Positions 44,654 to 53,166 of a stretch of 64,000 bases of DNA are shown here, piece after piece (the first letter of the stretch is position 1; each line of letters opens with the position of its first letter). The stretch is from Pararhizobium sp. YC-54 (GTDB taxonomy: Bacteria; Pseudomonadota; Alphaproteobacteria; Rhizobiales; Rhizobiaceae), in assembly GCF_025847205.1 (NCBI RefSeq), contig NZ_JAOYTH010000002.1, forward strand, positions 248,001 to 312,000, written 5' to 3'. A model generated the notes under the pieces. That model ran no database searches, was not told where the DNA came from, and was given only the letters and a program-made list of their open reading frames with translations. Position numbers and translations under genes: made by a program.

Positions 44654-45817
44654 ATGGCCATTTTGCACACTCCCCCTTTCGCCGATCCCGCCTTTGCGGA
44701 TGCATCCAACCGTCTGACCATCGATCTCGGCGCGCTCGCCGACAATTGGCGCCATATGGGCAAGCTGTCCGGCAAAGCCCGGGCGGCGGCGGTCCTCAAG
44801 GCGAATGCCTATGGCATCGGGATTAAACCGGCAGCAGAAACGCTTTACCGGGCTGGCGCGCGGGATTTCTTCGTCGCCAGTGCCGAAGAAGGCGTGGCAC
44901 TTCGCCCGATCGTACCGGACGGACGCATCCATATCCTCGCCGGCATGTGGCGGGGCAACGAACCCCTGTTCTTCGACAACGGCCTGGTGCCGATCATCAA
45001 TTCCGAGGAACAGCTGGCCTTCTTCATGTCGGTCTTGTCGGAGCGGGGCGATCATCCATGCGTGCTGCACGTCGATACCGGCATGAACCGCCTCGGTCTC
45101 ACGCTCGATGAAGCGCTGGCGCTTGCCGGCGATCCGGCGCGGCCTGCAAGTTTCTCGCCCATCCTGGTGATGAGCCACCTCGCCTGCGCCGACGATCAGG
45201 CGCATCCGCTCAACCGCCGGCAACTTGAATCATTCCGGGCGGTTACCACCGCTTTCGAAGGCATCGAATCAAGCCTTGCCAATTCGGCCGGCGTCCATCT
45301 CGGACCGGACTTCCATTTCGACATGACCCGGCCGGGCATCGCCGTTTATGGCGGTGAAGCCGTCAACGGCATGAGTAATCCGATGAAACCGGTGGTGACG
45401 GCCGAGGCGCGCATCCTGCAAATCCGCCGCGTCCGGACCGGCGAGACCGCAAGCTATGGCGGGTCTGCCCAATTTTCCCGCGACAGCCGGGTGGCGATCG
45501 TCGCCATCGGCTATGCCGATGGCTACCACCGCTCGGTCTCCGGCGGCGGCGTTACCCTGCGCCAGGCCACACCCTCGGGCGCCTTCGGCTTCCTGCACGG
45601 CCAGAGGACCCCGCATCTTGGCCGCGTCACCATGGACCTCAGCCTGTTCGACATCACCGACTTTGCCGACAATGCCGTCCGGCCCGGCGACTATATCGAA
45701 CTGTTCGGAAACAATATCGCCGTCGATGATGTGGCAAGAGCCGGCGGCACGATCGGCTACGAAATGCTGACCAGCCTGGGGACCAGGTATGAACGGGCCT
45801 ATATCGAGGCCGAATAG
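44654..45817 (+). CDS. alr: Alanine racemase
   Basis: A 387-residue PLP enzyme that makes D-alanine for peptidoglycan. PLP lysine in AAVLKANAYGIG, catalytic Tyr region in AIGYADGYHRSVSG, and substrate-binding HVDTGMNRLGL and GRVTMDLSLFDIT are visible. The ATG at 44654 is chosen because the product from there has the family length; open frame upstream reads as low-complexity Arg-rich sequence antisense or out of frame to terC. Followed after 65 bases by a toxin-antitoxin pair. dnaB-(terC)-alr-radA order is common in rhizobia. Confidence 0.95.
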   Translation: MAILHTPPFADPAFADASNRLTIDLGALADNWRHMGKLSGKARAAAVLKANAYGIGIKPAAETLYRAGARDFFVASAEEGVALRPIVPDGRIHILAGMWRGNEPLFFDNGLVPIINSEEQLAFFMSVLSERGDHPCVLHVDTGMNRLGLTLDEALALAGDPARPASFSPILVMSHLACADDQAHPLNRRQLESFRAVTTAFEGIESSLANSAGVHLGPDFHFDMTRPGIAVYGGEAVNGMSNPMKPVVTAEARILQIRRVRTGETASYGGSAQFSRDSRVAIVAIGYADGYHRSVSGGGVTLRQATPSGAFGFLHGQRTPHLGRVTMDLSLFDITDFADNAVRPGDYIELFGNNIAVDDVARAGGTIGYEMLTSLGTRYERAYIEAE

Positions 45818-45882
45818 CTTTTCGAGATTGCCGCTTGGAATCCGGAAAATGATGTTCTAAACTGGAACAAAAGGAGATCATC

Positions 45883-46131
45883 GTGTCTGATATCCAATTG
45901 AGTGAAGAAGATCGGGCGTTTATTGAAGAGCGCGTTCGAAGCGGCCCCTACAAGTCTGCAAACGACGTGGTCCATGCCGGACTGCGTTCATTACAGCGTG
46001 ATGAGGCGGCTCTCAAAATCCTCATTCAAGAAGGTTTGGACGACATCGCCGCCGGACGTTTCTACGAGTTTGGTGAAGAAGACAATTTGACCGAATTTAT
46101 CATGGATCGCTCGAAGGCGCGAAACACCTGA
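45883..46131 (+). CDS. ParD-like ribbon-helix-helix antitoxin
   Basis: An 82-residue protein: DIQLSEEDRAFIEERVRSGPYKSANDVVHAGLRSL is the N-terminal RHH domain typical of type II ParD antitoxins, followed by an acidic toxin-binding tail (GRFYEFGEEDNLTEFI). It starts at GTG with AAGGAG 8 bases upstream. Its stop overlaps the toxin ATG by one base, so the two are translationally coupled. Confidence 0.87.
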   Translation: MSDIQLSEEDRAFIEERVRSGPYKSANDVVHAGLRSLQRDEAALKILIQEGLDDIAAGRFYEFGEEDNLTEFIMDRSKARNT

Positions 46132-46442
46132 TGCGGAGACGGCGCTTTCGCCTGTCCGAACAGGCCGCAGATGACCTGACCGAGATCTATGATTATATCG
46201 CGAGAACGAACCCGAAAGCTGCAGAGCGTGTCCTGAACGCCATCGAGGCGAAAATCAGGTCCGTTGCTGCTTTGGGCCTGACCGGAGCTTCCAGGGACGA
46301 TATGAGCCCGGATTTGCGAGCCGTCTTTTTCCGAAATCATTTGATTTACTTCCGTGTCACAGCGTCCCACCTCCTGGTCCTGCGCATCCTTCACGGCCGC
46401 CAGGACATCACCTCTGAAGACTTCCCCGAAAGTGAAATTTGA
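46131..46442 (+). CDS. ParE/RelE superfamily toxin
   Basis: A 103-residue basic protein with the ParE fold: RFRLSEQAADDLTEIYDYIARTN, PKAAERVLNAIEAKIRSVAALG, RAVFFRNHLIYFRV and the final VLRILHGRQDITSEDF, a near-invariant ParE ending. Likely gyrase-directed or mRNA-directed; sequence does not decide. The gene is intact. Its TGA overlaps the radA ATG by one base, so the toxin and the DNA-repair gene form one coupled reading path. Confidence 0.88.
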   Translation: MRRRRFRLSEQAADDLTEIYDYIARTNPKAAERVLNAIEAKIRSVAALGLTGASRDDMSPDLRAVFFRNHLIYFRVTASHLLVLRILHGRQDITSEDFPESEI

Positions 46443-47845
46443 TGGCGAAAGCCCGGACACAATTCATCTGCCAGAACTGCGGAACCGTTCACGCCCGATG
46501 GGTGGGAAAATGCGAAGGCTGCAACCAGTGGAACACGATCGTCGAGGAAGACCCGATGGGTGGCATCGGCGGCGGCCCCGGCCGGACGCCGAAGAAGGGC
46601 CGCCCGGTGGCGCTGACGACGCTGTCGGGCGAGATCGAGGACGCGCCGCGCGTCATGACGGGCATTTCCGAGCTTGACCGGGCGACCGGCGGCGGCTTCG
46701 TGCGTGGTTCGGCGGTGCTGATCGGCGGCGATCCGGGCATCGGCAAGTCGACGGTGCTGATGCAGGCTGCTGCAGCGCTGTCGCGGCGCGGACACCGGAT
46801 CATCTACGTTTCGGGCGAAGAGGCCGTGGCGCAGGTACGGCTGCGCGCCCAGCGCCTGGGTGCGGCCGACACCGAGGTGCTCTTGGCGGCAGAAACCAAT
46901 GTCGAAGACATCCTGGCGACGCTCGGCGACGGCAAGCGGCCGGATCTCGCCATCATCGATTCGATCCAGACGCTGTGGAGCGACACCGCCGATTCGGCGC
47001 CCGGCACGGTGACACAGGTGCGCACCGGCGTTCAGGCGATGATCCGCTTTGCCAAGCAGACGGGCGCGGCCATCGTGCTGGTCGGCCATGTCACCAAGGA
47101 AGGCCAGATTGCCGGCCCGCGCGTCGTCGAGCATATGGTCGATGCGGTGCTCTATTTCGAAGGCGATCGCGGCCATCACTACCGCATCCTGCGCACCGTC
47201 AAGAACCGCTTTGGCCCGACCGACGAGATCGGCGTGTTCGAGATGTCCGACAGGGGGCTTCGGGAAGTCACCAATCCGTCGGAACTGTTTCTCGGCGAGC
47301 GCAACTCGAAATCGCCGGGGGCTGCAGTCTTTGCCGGAATGGAGGGAACACGCCCCGTGCTGGTCGAAGTTCAGGCGCTGGTGGCGCCGACATCGCTTGG
47401 AACACCGCGGCGCGCCGTCGTCGGCTGGGACTCGGCCCGGCTGTCGATGATCCTTGCCGTGCTCGAGGCCCATTGCGGCGTGAGGCTCGGGCAGCACGAC
47501 GTTTATCTCAATATTGCCGGCGGATACCGGATTTCGGAGCCTGCAGCCGATCTTGCGGTCGCTTCCGCACTGGTTTCGTCGCTTGCCGGTCTTGCCCTTC
47601 CCTCCGATTGCGTCTATTTCGGCGAAGTCAGTCTGTCCGGGGCCATCCGGCCGGTTGCGCATACCGCCCAGCGCCTTAAAGAAGCCGAAAAACTTGGCTT
47701 TTCACAGGCCGTCCTGCCTGCCGCCTCCGCCGACCTGCCCAAGGGCAACGGCATGAGCTGGGCGGAGATGGAAAGCCTGCCGGATCTGGTGGCGCGCATT
47801 GCCGGCTCGAAGGGAGCCCTGAAGCAGGCGGACAACGACGATTGA
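46442..47845 (+). CDS. radA: DNA repair protein RadA
   Basis: A 467-residue RecA-related ATPase that drives branch migration in recombination. Order: N-terminal zinc finger (CQNCGTVHARWVGKCEGC, four Cys), Walker A GGDPGIGKSTVLMQAA, Walker B LAIIDSIQTLW, the RadA KNRFG motif (VKNRFGPTDEIG) and the C-terminal Lon-like domain (DVYLNIAGGYRISEPAADLA). The ATG overlaps the toxin stop by one base, with no other start better placed, so radA translation appears to depend partly on the toxin-antitoxin mRNA unless an internal promoter exists. Confidence 0.96.
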   Translation: MAKARTQFICQNCGTVHARWVGKCEGCNQWNTIVEEDPMGGIGGGPGRTPKKGRPVALTTLSGEIEDAPRVMTGISELDRATGGGFVRGSAVLIGGDPGIGKSTVLMQAAAALSRRGHRIIYVSGEEAVAQVRLRAQRLGAADTEVLLAAETNVEDILATLGDGKRPDLAIIDSIQTLWSDTADSAPGTVTQVRTGVQAMIRFAKQTGAAIVLVGHVTKEGQIAGPRVVEHMVDAVLYFEGDRGHHYRILRTVKNRFGPTDEIGVFEMSDRGLREVTNPSELFLGERNSKSPGAAVFAGMEGTRPVLVEVQALVAPTSLGTPRRAVVGWDSARLSMILAVLEAHCGVRLGQHDVYLNIAGGYRISEPAADLAVASALVSSLAGLALPSDCVYFGEVSLSGAIRPVAHTAQRLKEAEKLGFSQAVLPAASADLPKGNGMSWAEMESLPDLVARIAGSKGALKQADNDD

Positions 47846-47963
47846 GGAAACTGCCGCTTAAAAATGGCGAATTCCGGTGAAAACAGTGTTCAACCGCGGA
47901 CCATCGAAAGACGCTTCCGGCGTCATCATATATGGTTCGCGGAAAATCAACGTGAGGTCGCGT

Positions 47964-48009
47964 TGCAGCATGGCTTTTGAACCGCGCTCGATTTAAAAGC
48001 CATGCTGCA
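47964..48009. other. 15-base-pair hairpin upstream of cvpA
   Basis: TGCAGCATGGCTTTT (47964-47978) pairs perfectly with 47995-48009 around a 16-base loop in the 241-base radA-cvpA gap. There is no T-run beyond either arm, so it is not a standard terminator. Confidence 0.6.
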
Positions 48010-48086
48010 GATCAAAAGGGGGGCTGCGTCCTTTGCGCGTCCGGCAGGACGCGCGGCGCAGCAGGCGGTTTCGGAGTAGGACAAAT

Positions 48087-48701
48087 ATGCCCATTACAAT
48101 TCTCGACGGTATCGTTCTCGGCGTCGCGCTTTTCTCAGCCATCCTGGCCATGGTTCGCGGCTTCTCCCGGGAAGTTCTGTCGGTCGCAAGCTGGGTCGGT
48201 GCTGCGGCTGCCGCATACTTCCTCTACCCGTTTCTGCTACCCTATGCGAAAAACTACACCAGCAGCGATACGGTCGCGATGATCGGCTCGGCCGGCGTCG
48301 TCTTCCTTGTTGCGCTGATCGTCGTCTCGTTCATCACCATGCGGATCGCCGATTTCATCATCGACAGCCGTATCGGCGCGCTGGACCGGACACTCGGCTT
48401 TCTGTTCGGCGCCGCACGTGGCGTCCTGCTCGTCGTCGTCGCCATGCTGTTCTTCAACTGGCTGGTGGCACCGCAGCAGCAGCCGGTATGGGTGACCACG
48501 GCGAAATCCAAGCCGCTGCTCGACAATCTCGGCGGCAAGCTGATCGCGCTCTTGCCTGAAAATGCCGATGCCACCATTCTCGACCGCCTGCGCGGCAAGG
48601 ACACGACCGGCGAAGGCGAAAACGAAGGCACCGGCGGCGCAACGACCCAGCCTCCGGCCGAAGAAACACCTGCCACCAATGGTGCAGCTACCAACGGCTA
48701 A
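48087..48701 (+). CDS. cvpA: CvpA family membrane protein
   Basis: A 204-residue protein with four hydrophobic helices (LDGIVLGVALFSAILAMV to VVVAMLFFNWL) and a soluble Thr/Pro/Glu-rich tail. The SREVLSVASWVGAAAA and RTLGFLFGAARG motifs are typical of CvpA. The E. coli protein was named for colicin V production; its true role is in envelope homeostasis and is still unclear. It directly precedes purF, the same cvpA-purF pairing as in E. coli. Confidence 0.92.
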   Translation: MPITILDGIVLGVALFSAILAMVRGFSREVLSVASWVGAAAAAYFLYPFLLPYAKNYTSSDTVAMIGSAGVVFLVALIVVSFITMRIADFIIDSRIGALDRTLGFLFGAARGVLLVVVAMLFFNWLVAPQQQPVWVTTAKSKPLLDNLGGKLIALLPENADATILDRLRGKDTTGEGENEGTGGATTQPPAEETPATNGAATNG

Positions 48702-48718
48702 GGCCGCATGATAAAATG

Positions 48719-48740
48719 AGGGCCCGCTTTTGCGGGCTCT
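48719..48740 (+). terminator. GC-rich hairpin between cvpA and purF
   Basis: A 9-base-pair stem (48719-48727 with 48732-48740, including one G-T pair) closes a TTTT loop 18 bases after the cvpA stop. The T-run after it is weak, so termination would be partial at best. Confidence 0.4.
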
Positions 48741-48854
48741 GTCCATTTTGCAACGATGACATGTGAAACCCTCAGGCCTTGCCGGCTTGAAGGAGTAAAG
48801 ACCCGATACGATATGCCAAACGCGTTCCAGCCGTTAACACAAAGGCCAACAGCG

Positions 48855-50345
48855 ATGACCCATTTGCGAGCCGCAGAGATCAACGACGAAATCGATGGCG
48901 ATACGCTGCATGAGGAATGCGGTGTCTTCGGCATCCTGGGGCATGCGGATGCGGCGACCCTGACAGCGCTCGGGCTGCACGCGTTGCAGCATCGCGGACA
49001 GGAAGCGGCCGGCATCGTCACCTTCGACGGCGCGCAGTTCTATACCGAAAAGCGCATGGGCCTCGTCGGCGACCACTATACGGATCCAGCGATCCTCGCA
49101 AAGCTGCCCGGCACCATCTCGATCGGCCATACCCGCTATTCGACCACCGGCGAAGTTGCGCTGCGCAACGTTCAGCCGCTGTTTGCCGAACTGGAAGTCG
49201 GCGGCATTGCCATCGCCCACAACGGCAACTTCACCAACGGCCTGACGCTGCGCCGCCAGATCATCGCCACCGGCGCCATCTGTCAGTCAACCTCCGATAC
49301 CGAAGTCGTCCTCCACCTCATCGCCCGCTCGCGCCACACCTCGACGGCGGACCGCTTCATCGATGCCATCCGGCAGATGGAAGGCGGCTATTCGATGGTT
49401 GCCATGACACGCACGAAGCTGATCGCGGCGCGCGACCCGACCGGCATCCGGCCGCTGGTGATGGGCGAACTCGACGGCAAGCCGATCTTCTGTTCGGAAA
49501 CCTGCGCGCTCGACATCATCGGTGCGAAATACATCCGCGACGTGGAAAACGGCGAAGTCATCATCTGCGAAATCCAGCCGGATGGCTCGATCCAGATCGA
49601 TGCCCGCAAGCCCGTCAATCCGCAGCCGGAGCGGCTCTGCCTGTTCGAATATGTCTATTTCGCCCGCCCCGATTCGGTGGTCGGCGGCCGCAGCGTCTAC
49701 GTGGCGCGCAAGAACATGGGCATCAACCTTGCCAAGGAATCGCCCGTGGAGGCCGACGTTGTCGTTCCCGTTCCGGACGGCGGAACGCCAGCGGCACTTG
49801 GCTACGCGCAGGAGAGCGGCATCCCGTTCGAATACGGCATCATCCGCAACCATTATGTCGGGCGCACCTTCATCGAGCCGACACAGTCGATCCGGGCCTT
49901 CGGCGTCAAGCTGAAGCACTCCGCCAATCGCGCCATGATCGAAGGCAAGCGGGTCGTTTTGGTCGACGATTCGATCGTGCGCGGGACCACCTCGCTGAAG
50001 ATCGTCCAGATGATCCGCGAGGCGGGTGCGCGTGAGGTTCACATCCGCGTTGCCAGCCCGATGATCTACCACCCCGATTTCTACGGCATCGACACACCGG
50101 ACGCCGACAAGCTGTTGGCCAACCAGCATGCCGACCTTGCTTCCATGTGCAAGTTCATCGGTGCCGACTCGCTGGAATTCCTGTCGATCGACGGCCTTTA
50201 CCGCGCCGTCGGCGGCGAGAAGCGCAATCCGGCCCGGCCGCAGTTCACCGACCATTATTTTACCGGCGATTATCCGACGCGCCTTCTCGACAAGAACGGC
50301 GACAATTCGAGCCCCAAGCTGTCGATGCTTGCCAGCAAAGGCTGA
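48855..50345 (+). CDS. purF: Amidophosphoribosyltransferase
   Basis: A 496-residue enzyme for the first step of purine synthesis (PRPP plus glutamine to phosphoribosylamine). The glutaminase domain starts with EECGVFGILG (catalytic Cys after propeptide removal) and has HIGHTRYSTTG-like and AHNGNFTN motifs; the PRTase domain has the PRPP loop RVVLVDDSIVRGTTSLKI. I prefer the ATG at 48855, which gives the usual length; upstream in-frame ATGs at 48813 and 48756 lack well-spaced ribosome-binding sites. Confidence 0.94.
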   Translation: MTHLRAAEINDEIDGDTLHEECGVFGILGHADAATLTALGLHALQHRGQEAAGIVTFDGAQFYTEKRMGLVGDHYTDPAILAKLPGTISIGHTRYSTTGEVALRNVQPLFAELEVGGIAIAHNGNFTNGLTLRRQIIATGAICQSTSDTEVVLHLIARSRHTSTADRFIDAIRQMEGGYSMVAMTRTKLIAARDPTGIRPLVMGELDGKPIFCSETCALDIIGAKYIRDVENGEVIICEIQPDGSIQIDARKPVNPQPERLCLFEYVYFARPDSVVGGRSVYVARKNMGINLAKESPVEADVVVPVPDGGTPAALGYAQESGIPFEYGIIRNHYVGRTFIEPTQSIRAFGVKLKHSANRAMIEGKRVVLVDDSIVRGTTSLKIVQMIREAGAREVHIRVASPMIYHPDFYGIDTPDADKLLANQHADLASMCKFIGADSLEFLSIDGLYRAVGGEKRNPARPQFTDHYFTGDYPTRLLDKNGDNSSPKLSMLASKG

Positions 50346-50352
50346 GCTTCTT

Positions 50353-50376
50353 CCTTGAGCCGGGAACGGCTCAAGG
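50353..50376. other. 10-base-pair hairpin after purF
   Basis: CCTTGAGCCG (50353-50362) and its perfect complement (50367-50376) enclose GGAA, a GNRA-type tetraloop. No T-run follows. It could protect the 3' end of the purF mRNA. Confidence 0.5.
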
Positions 50377-50473
50377 CGCCCCTCGCCTGTTCACCGTTTT
50401 GCTGCGTGACTTGCGCATTCGCCCGAACGTGTGGCAGCAAACCCTGCCTTTATGAAATTCGGAGCTAGCAGAC

Positions 50474-51214
50474 ATGATCGATCTCACCGGCCGTATTGCA
50501 CTGGTCACAGGCGCGTCGCGCGGCATCGGCTATTTCACCGCGCTTGAACTGGCCAAGGCCGGCGCGCAGGTGATCGCCTGCGCCCGCACGGTCGGCGGAC
50601 TGGAAGACCTTGACGACGCGATCAAGTCGGCCGGCGGATTGCCGGCGACGCTGGTTCCCTTCGACCTTGCCGACATGGCGGCGATCGACAAGCTCGGCGG
50701 CGCCATCAACGAGCGCTGGGGCAAACTGGATATCCTCGTTGCCAATGCCGGGGTGCTCGGTGTCATCTCGCCGGTTGGCCATGTCGAGGCCAAGGTGTTC
50801 GAAAAGGTCATGACCGTCAATGTCACCGCCACCTGGCGGCTGATCCGCTCCGTCGATCCGCTGCTGCAGCAATCGGCCGCCGGCCGCGCCCTGATCCTAT
50901 CCTCGAGTGCTGCCCACAAGTGCAAGCCCTTCTGGGGGCCCTACTCGGCCTCCAAGGCAGCCGTGGAGGCCTTGGCGCGCACCTGGGCCGGCGAGACACA
51001 GCGCCTGCCCTTGCGCATTCTCTCGGTCGATCCAGGCGCCACCCGCACCGCCATGCGTGCACAGGCCATGCCGGGCGAAGACCCCTCAACGGTCCCGCAT
51101 CCATCCGAAGTCGCAGCAAACCTTCTGCCGCTTGTCGGCCCCGGCCAGACGGAAACCGGAAAGCTGTTCATCGTGCGGGAAAACCGCATCGTCGATTATC
51201 GGCTACCGGATTGA
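50474..51214 (+). CDS. SDR family NAD(P)-dependent oxidoreductase
   Basis: A 246-residue short-chain dehydrogenase. The cofactor motif RIALVTGASRGIGYFTALE, LVANAGVLGVISP, the catalytic Ser region LILSSSAAHKCKP and the YSASKAAVE Tyr-Lys pair are all present. The family covers many alcohol, sugar and lipid substrates; the neighbours (purF, pssA) do not narrow it. A GGAG ribosome-binding site sits about 10 bases before the ATG. It lies about 130 bases after purF on the same strand. Confidence 0.9.
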   Translation: MIDLTGRIALVTGASRGIGYFTALELAKAGAQVIACARTVGGLEDLDDAIKSAGGLPATLVPFDLADMAAIDKLGGAINERWGKLDILVANAGVLGVISPVGHVEAKVFEKVMTVNVTATWRLIRSVDPLLQQSAAGRALILSSSAAHKCKPFWGPYSASKAAVEALARTWAGETQRLPLRILSVDPGATRTAMRAQAMPGEDPSTVPHPSEVAANLLPLVGPGQTETGKLFIVRENRIVDYRLPD

Positions 51215-51238
51215 TCGTTTAGGCTTCCAAGGTTCCTG

Positions 51239-51363
51239 TCTTCCCTCATGCCCGCCCGTGTGGCGGGTATCCAGCGCGCCCAAGTCCTTGGGCGCAAAGG
51301 CTCTTTCACGCGATGGACATCGCGTGGCTGGATTACCGGCACGAGGCCGGCAACGAGGGAAGA
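51239..51363. repeat. Multi-hairpin palindromic element between SDR gene and pssA
   Basis: Outer arms TCTTCCCTC (51239-51247) and 51355-51363 are exact complements, as are ATCCAGC (51269-51275) and GCTGGAT (51327-51333). Two internal stems are perfect: CCCGCC/GGCGGG (51251-51267) and GCGCCCAAG/CTTGGGCGC (51276-51295). It fills the gap between converging genes. REP-like elements of this type are common in rhizobia. Confidence 0.75.
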
Positions 51364-51420
51364 ATTGTAAACCCGTCTGTTTCAACAGTCTGCTACGCCG
51401 GAGTTTTCCCGGTAAGACAA

Positions 51421-52272
51421 CTATTTCTTCTCGTCCGGCAGCCCGTCTTCCACCGTCACCGGATGGTCCGGGTGCAGCGGCCAGCTGCCGTATTTCTTCT
51501 GCCACTTGCGTGCGCCGAACGGCAGGCTGACGAGATAGCCGACCGCCGTGACCACCATGGTTTCCCAGGTAAAGCTCATCAGCGTTGCGACATAAAGGAC
51601 GACGAACAGGATGATCGGCAGGACGAGATCGCGGCGCACGCGATTTTCCGACTTGCCCGACCAGACCGGCAGGCGGCTGACCAGAAGGAACGCGATCAGA
51701 ACGGTGTAACCGGCGGAAATAACGCCAATCGTGCGATCCGGCACCACGCCGAGAAGCCCCAGATACATCGGCAGCAGCACCAGCATGGCACCGGCCGGGG
51801 CCGGCACGCCGACAAAATATTCCGACTGCCAGGTGGCCTTCACCTCGCGCTCCGCCATGACGTTGAAGCGGGCAAGGCGCAAGCCGGCGGCAATCACATA
51901 GATCAACGCGGCAATCCAGCCCAGCGAGCGGGCCTGATCCAGAACGAACGCATAGAGCACCAGCGCTGGCGCCACGCCGAAATTGACGATGTCGGCAAGC
52001 GAATCCATCTGGGCGCCGAATTTCGACGTGGCCTTCATCAGGCGCGCCACGCGGCCGTCGATGCCGTCGAGGAAGGCTGCGACCAACACCATGGCGACGG
52101 CAAGCTCGAAGCGGTTTTCAAAGGCCAGCCGCACGCCGGAGAGGCCAGCGCAGATGGCAAGCACGGTGATCAGGTTGGGCACGATCAGCCGTAGCGGAAT
52201 TTCCCTCAGGCGCGGACCGCGTGCCTCGTCGTTCGGGCCATTCGGTTCAAAGGACGGAAAGGGTGTTTCCAT
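51421..52272 (-). CDS. pssA: CDP-diacylglycerol--serine O-phosphatidyltransferase
   Basis: A 283-residue integral membrane enzyme making phosphatidylserine from CDP-diacylglycerol and serine. The CDP-alcohol phosphotransferase motif DG(x)2AR(x)8G(x)3D(x)3D is seen in DGIDGRVARLMKATSKFGAQMDSLADIVNFG (given in parts: DGIDGRVAR, then GAQMDSLAD). About eight helices. I prefer METPFPSFEPNGPNDEARG at 52272, which has an AGGA ribosome-binding site; an ATG at 52311 that overlaps the psd stop (TGATG) is a plausible coupled alternative. Cotranscribed with psd, the next step of the pathway. Confidence 0.92.
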   Translation of the reverse strand: METPFPSFEPNGPNDEARGPRLREIPLRLIVPNLITVLAICAGLSGVRLAFENRFELAVAMVLVAAFLDGIDGRVARLMKATSKFGAQMDSLADIVNFGVAPALVLYAFVLDQARSLGWIAALIYVIAAGLRLARFNVMAEREVKATWQSEYFVGVPAPAGAMLVLLPMYLGLLGVVPDRTIGVISAGYTVLIAFLLVSRLPVWSGKSENRVRRDLVLPIILFVVLYVATLMSFTWETMVVTAVGYLVSLPFGARKWQKKYGSWPLHPDHPVTVEDGLPDEKK

Positions 52273-52310
52273 GGCGTGATCCTGTTCCTGTTTCGATGGC
52301 AAATGCGTCA

Positions 52311-53009
52311 TCAACCGCGGCGGCTGATGACCGGGCCTTTGACGGAGCCGAATTCGGCAAGCACGGTTTCGCCGGCGATCGCCGTCTGGCCGAGGCTGAC
52401 GCGCGGCTCAGCGCCTTCCGGCAGGAAGACATCAAGACGGGAGCCGAAACGGATGAGACCGAAACGTTCGCCGGCCTGCAGCGTGTCGTTCATGGCCGAC
52501 CAGCAGACGATGCGGCGGGCAACGAGACCGGCGATCTGGACGACGCCGATTTCCCCATGTGCGGTGTCGATGACCACGCCGTTGCGCTCGTTCTCATGGC
52601 TTGCCTTGTCCAGTTCCGCATTGACGAATTTGCCGGCGCGGTAGGCGATCCGGCGAATGGAACCCTGCATGGGCGCCCGGTTTACATGGCAATTGAAGAC
52701 ATTCATGAACACGGTGATGCGCAGCATCGGCACCGTTCCAAGCCCCAGCTCTTCCGGCGGCGTCATCATCGCGATCGAAGAGACACGGCCGTCGGCAGGG
52801 CTGATGACGAGATCGTCGTCGAGCGGGGTCATGCGTTCGGGATCGCGGAAGAAATAGGCGCACCAGGCCGTCAGGATGAAGCCGATCCACATCAGCGGCT
52901 CCCACAGGAAGCCGAGAACCAGCGAAACGACGAAGAAACCGGCGATGAAGGGATAGCCTTCCTTGTGTACCGGGACCAGCGTGTTGCGCACCGTATTGAT
53001 CAAGCTCAT
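52311..53009 (-). CDS. psd: Phosphatidylserine decarboxylase (PSD-A type)
   Basis: A 232-residue membrane-associated enzyme that makes phosphatidylethanolamine. The self-cleavage site that creates the pyruvoyl prosthetic group is in [14 protein letters not shown] (Gly-Ser bond), near the C-terminus. The N-terminal hydrophobic stretch ([17 protein letters not shown]) and [10 protein letters not shown] are typical of the short form found in rhizobia. The ATG at 53009 is chosen for the family-like MSLINTV start. Upstream of pssA in one operon. Confidence 0.93.
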   Translation of the reverse strand: MSLINTVRNTLVPVHKEGYPFIAGFFVVSLVLGFLWEPLMWIGFILTAWCAYFFRDPERMTPLDDDLVISPADGRVSSIAMMTPPEELGLGTVPMLRITVFMNVFNCHVNRAPMQGSIRRIAYRAGKFVNAELDKASHENERNGVVIDTAHGEIGVVQIAGLVARRIVCWSAMNDTLQAGERFGLIRFGSRLDVFLPEGAEPRVSLGQTAIAGETVLAEFGSVKGPVISRRG

Positions 53010-53075
53010 GAACTCACGTCTCCAGATTTTCGTTCGGTTAGGACGTACAGGGAAACGGCAGCAGTTGGTAGTCGT

Positions 53076-53148
53076 TAGTGAGTAGTGAGCAGTGAGAAGT
53101 TCCCAGAAAGCCCGCAATCCACTGCTGACTATTCACGACTACTCACTA
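53076..53148. repeat. Palindrome of AGTAGTG-type short repeats, psd-atm1 gap
   Basis: TAGTGAGTAGT (53076-53086) is the exact complement of 53138-53148, and AGCAGTG (53088-53094) of CACTGCT (53120-53126), nested inside. Further AGTG/CACT units flank both arms to about 53070-53165. It resembles in design, but not in unit sequence, the repeat between fabD and fabG. It lies in the gap before psd, near the end of the ABC exporter gene. Confidence 0.7.
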
Positions 53149-53166
53149 CTCCCTAATCACTCCCAT

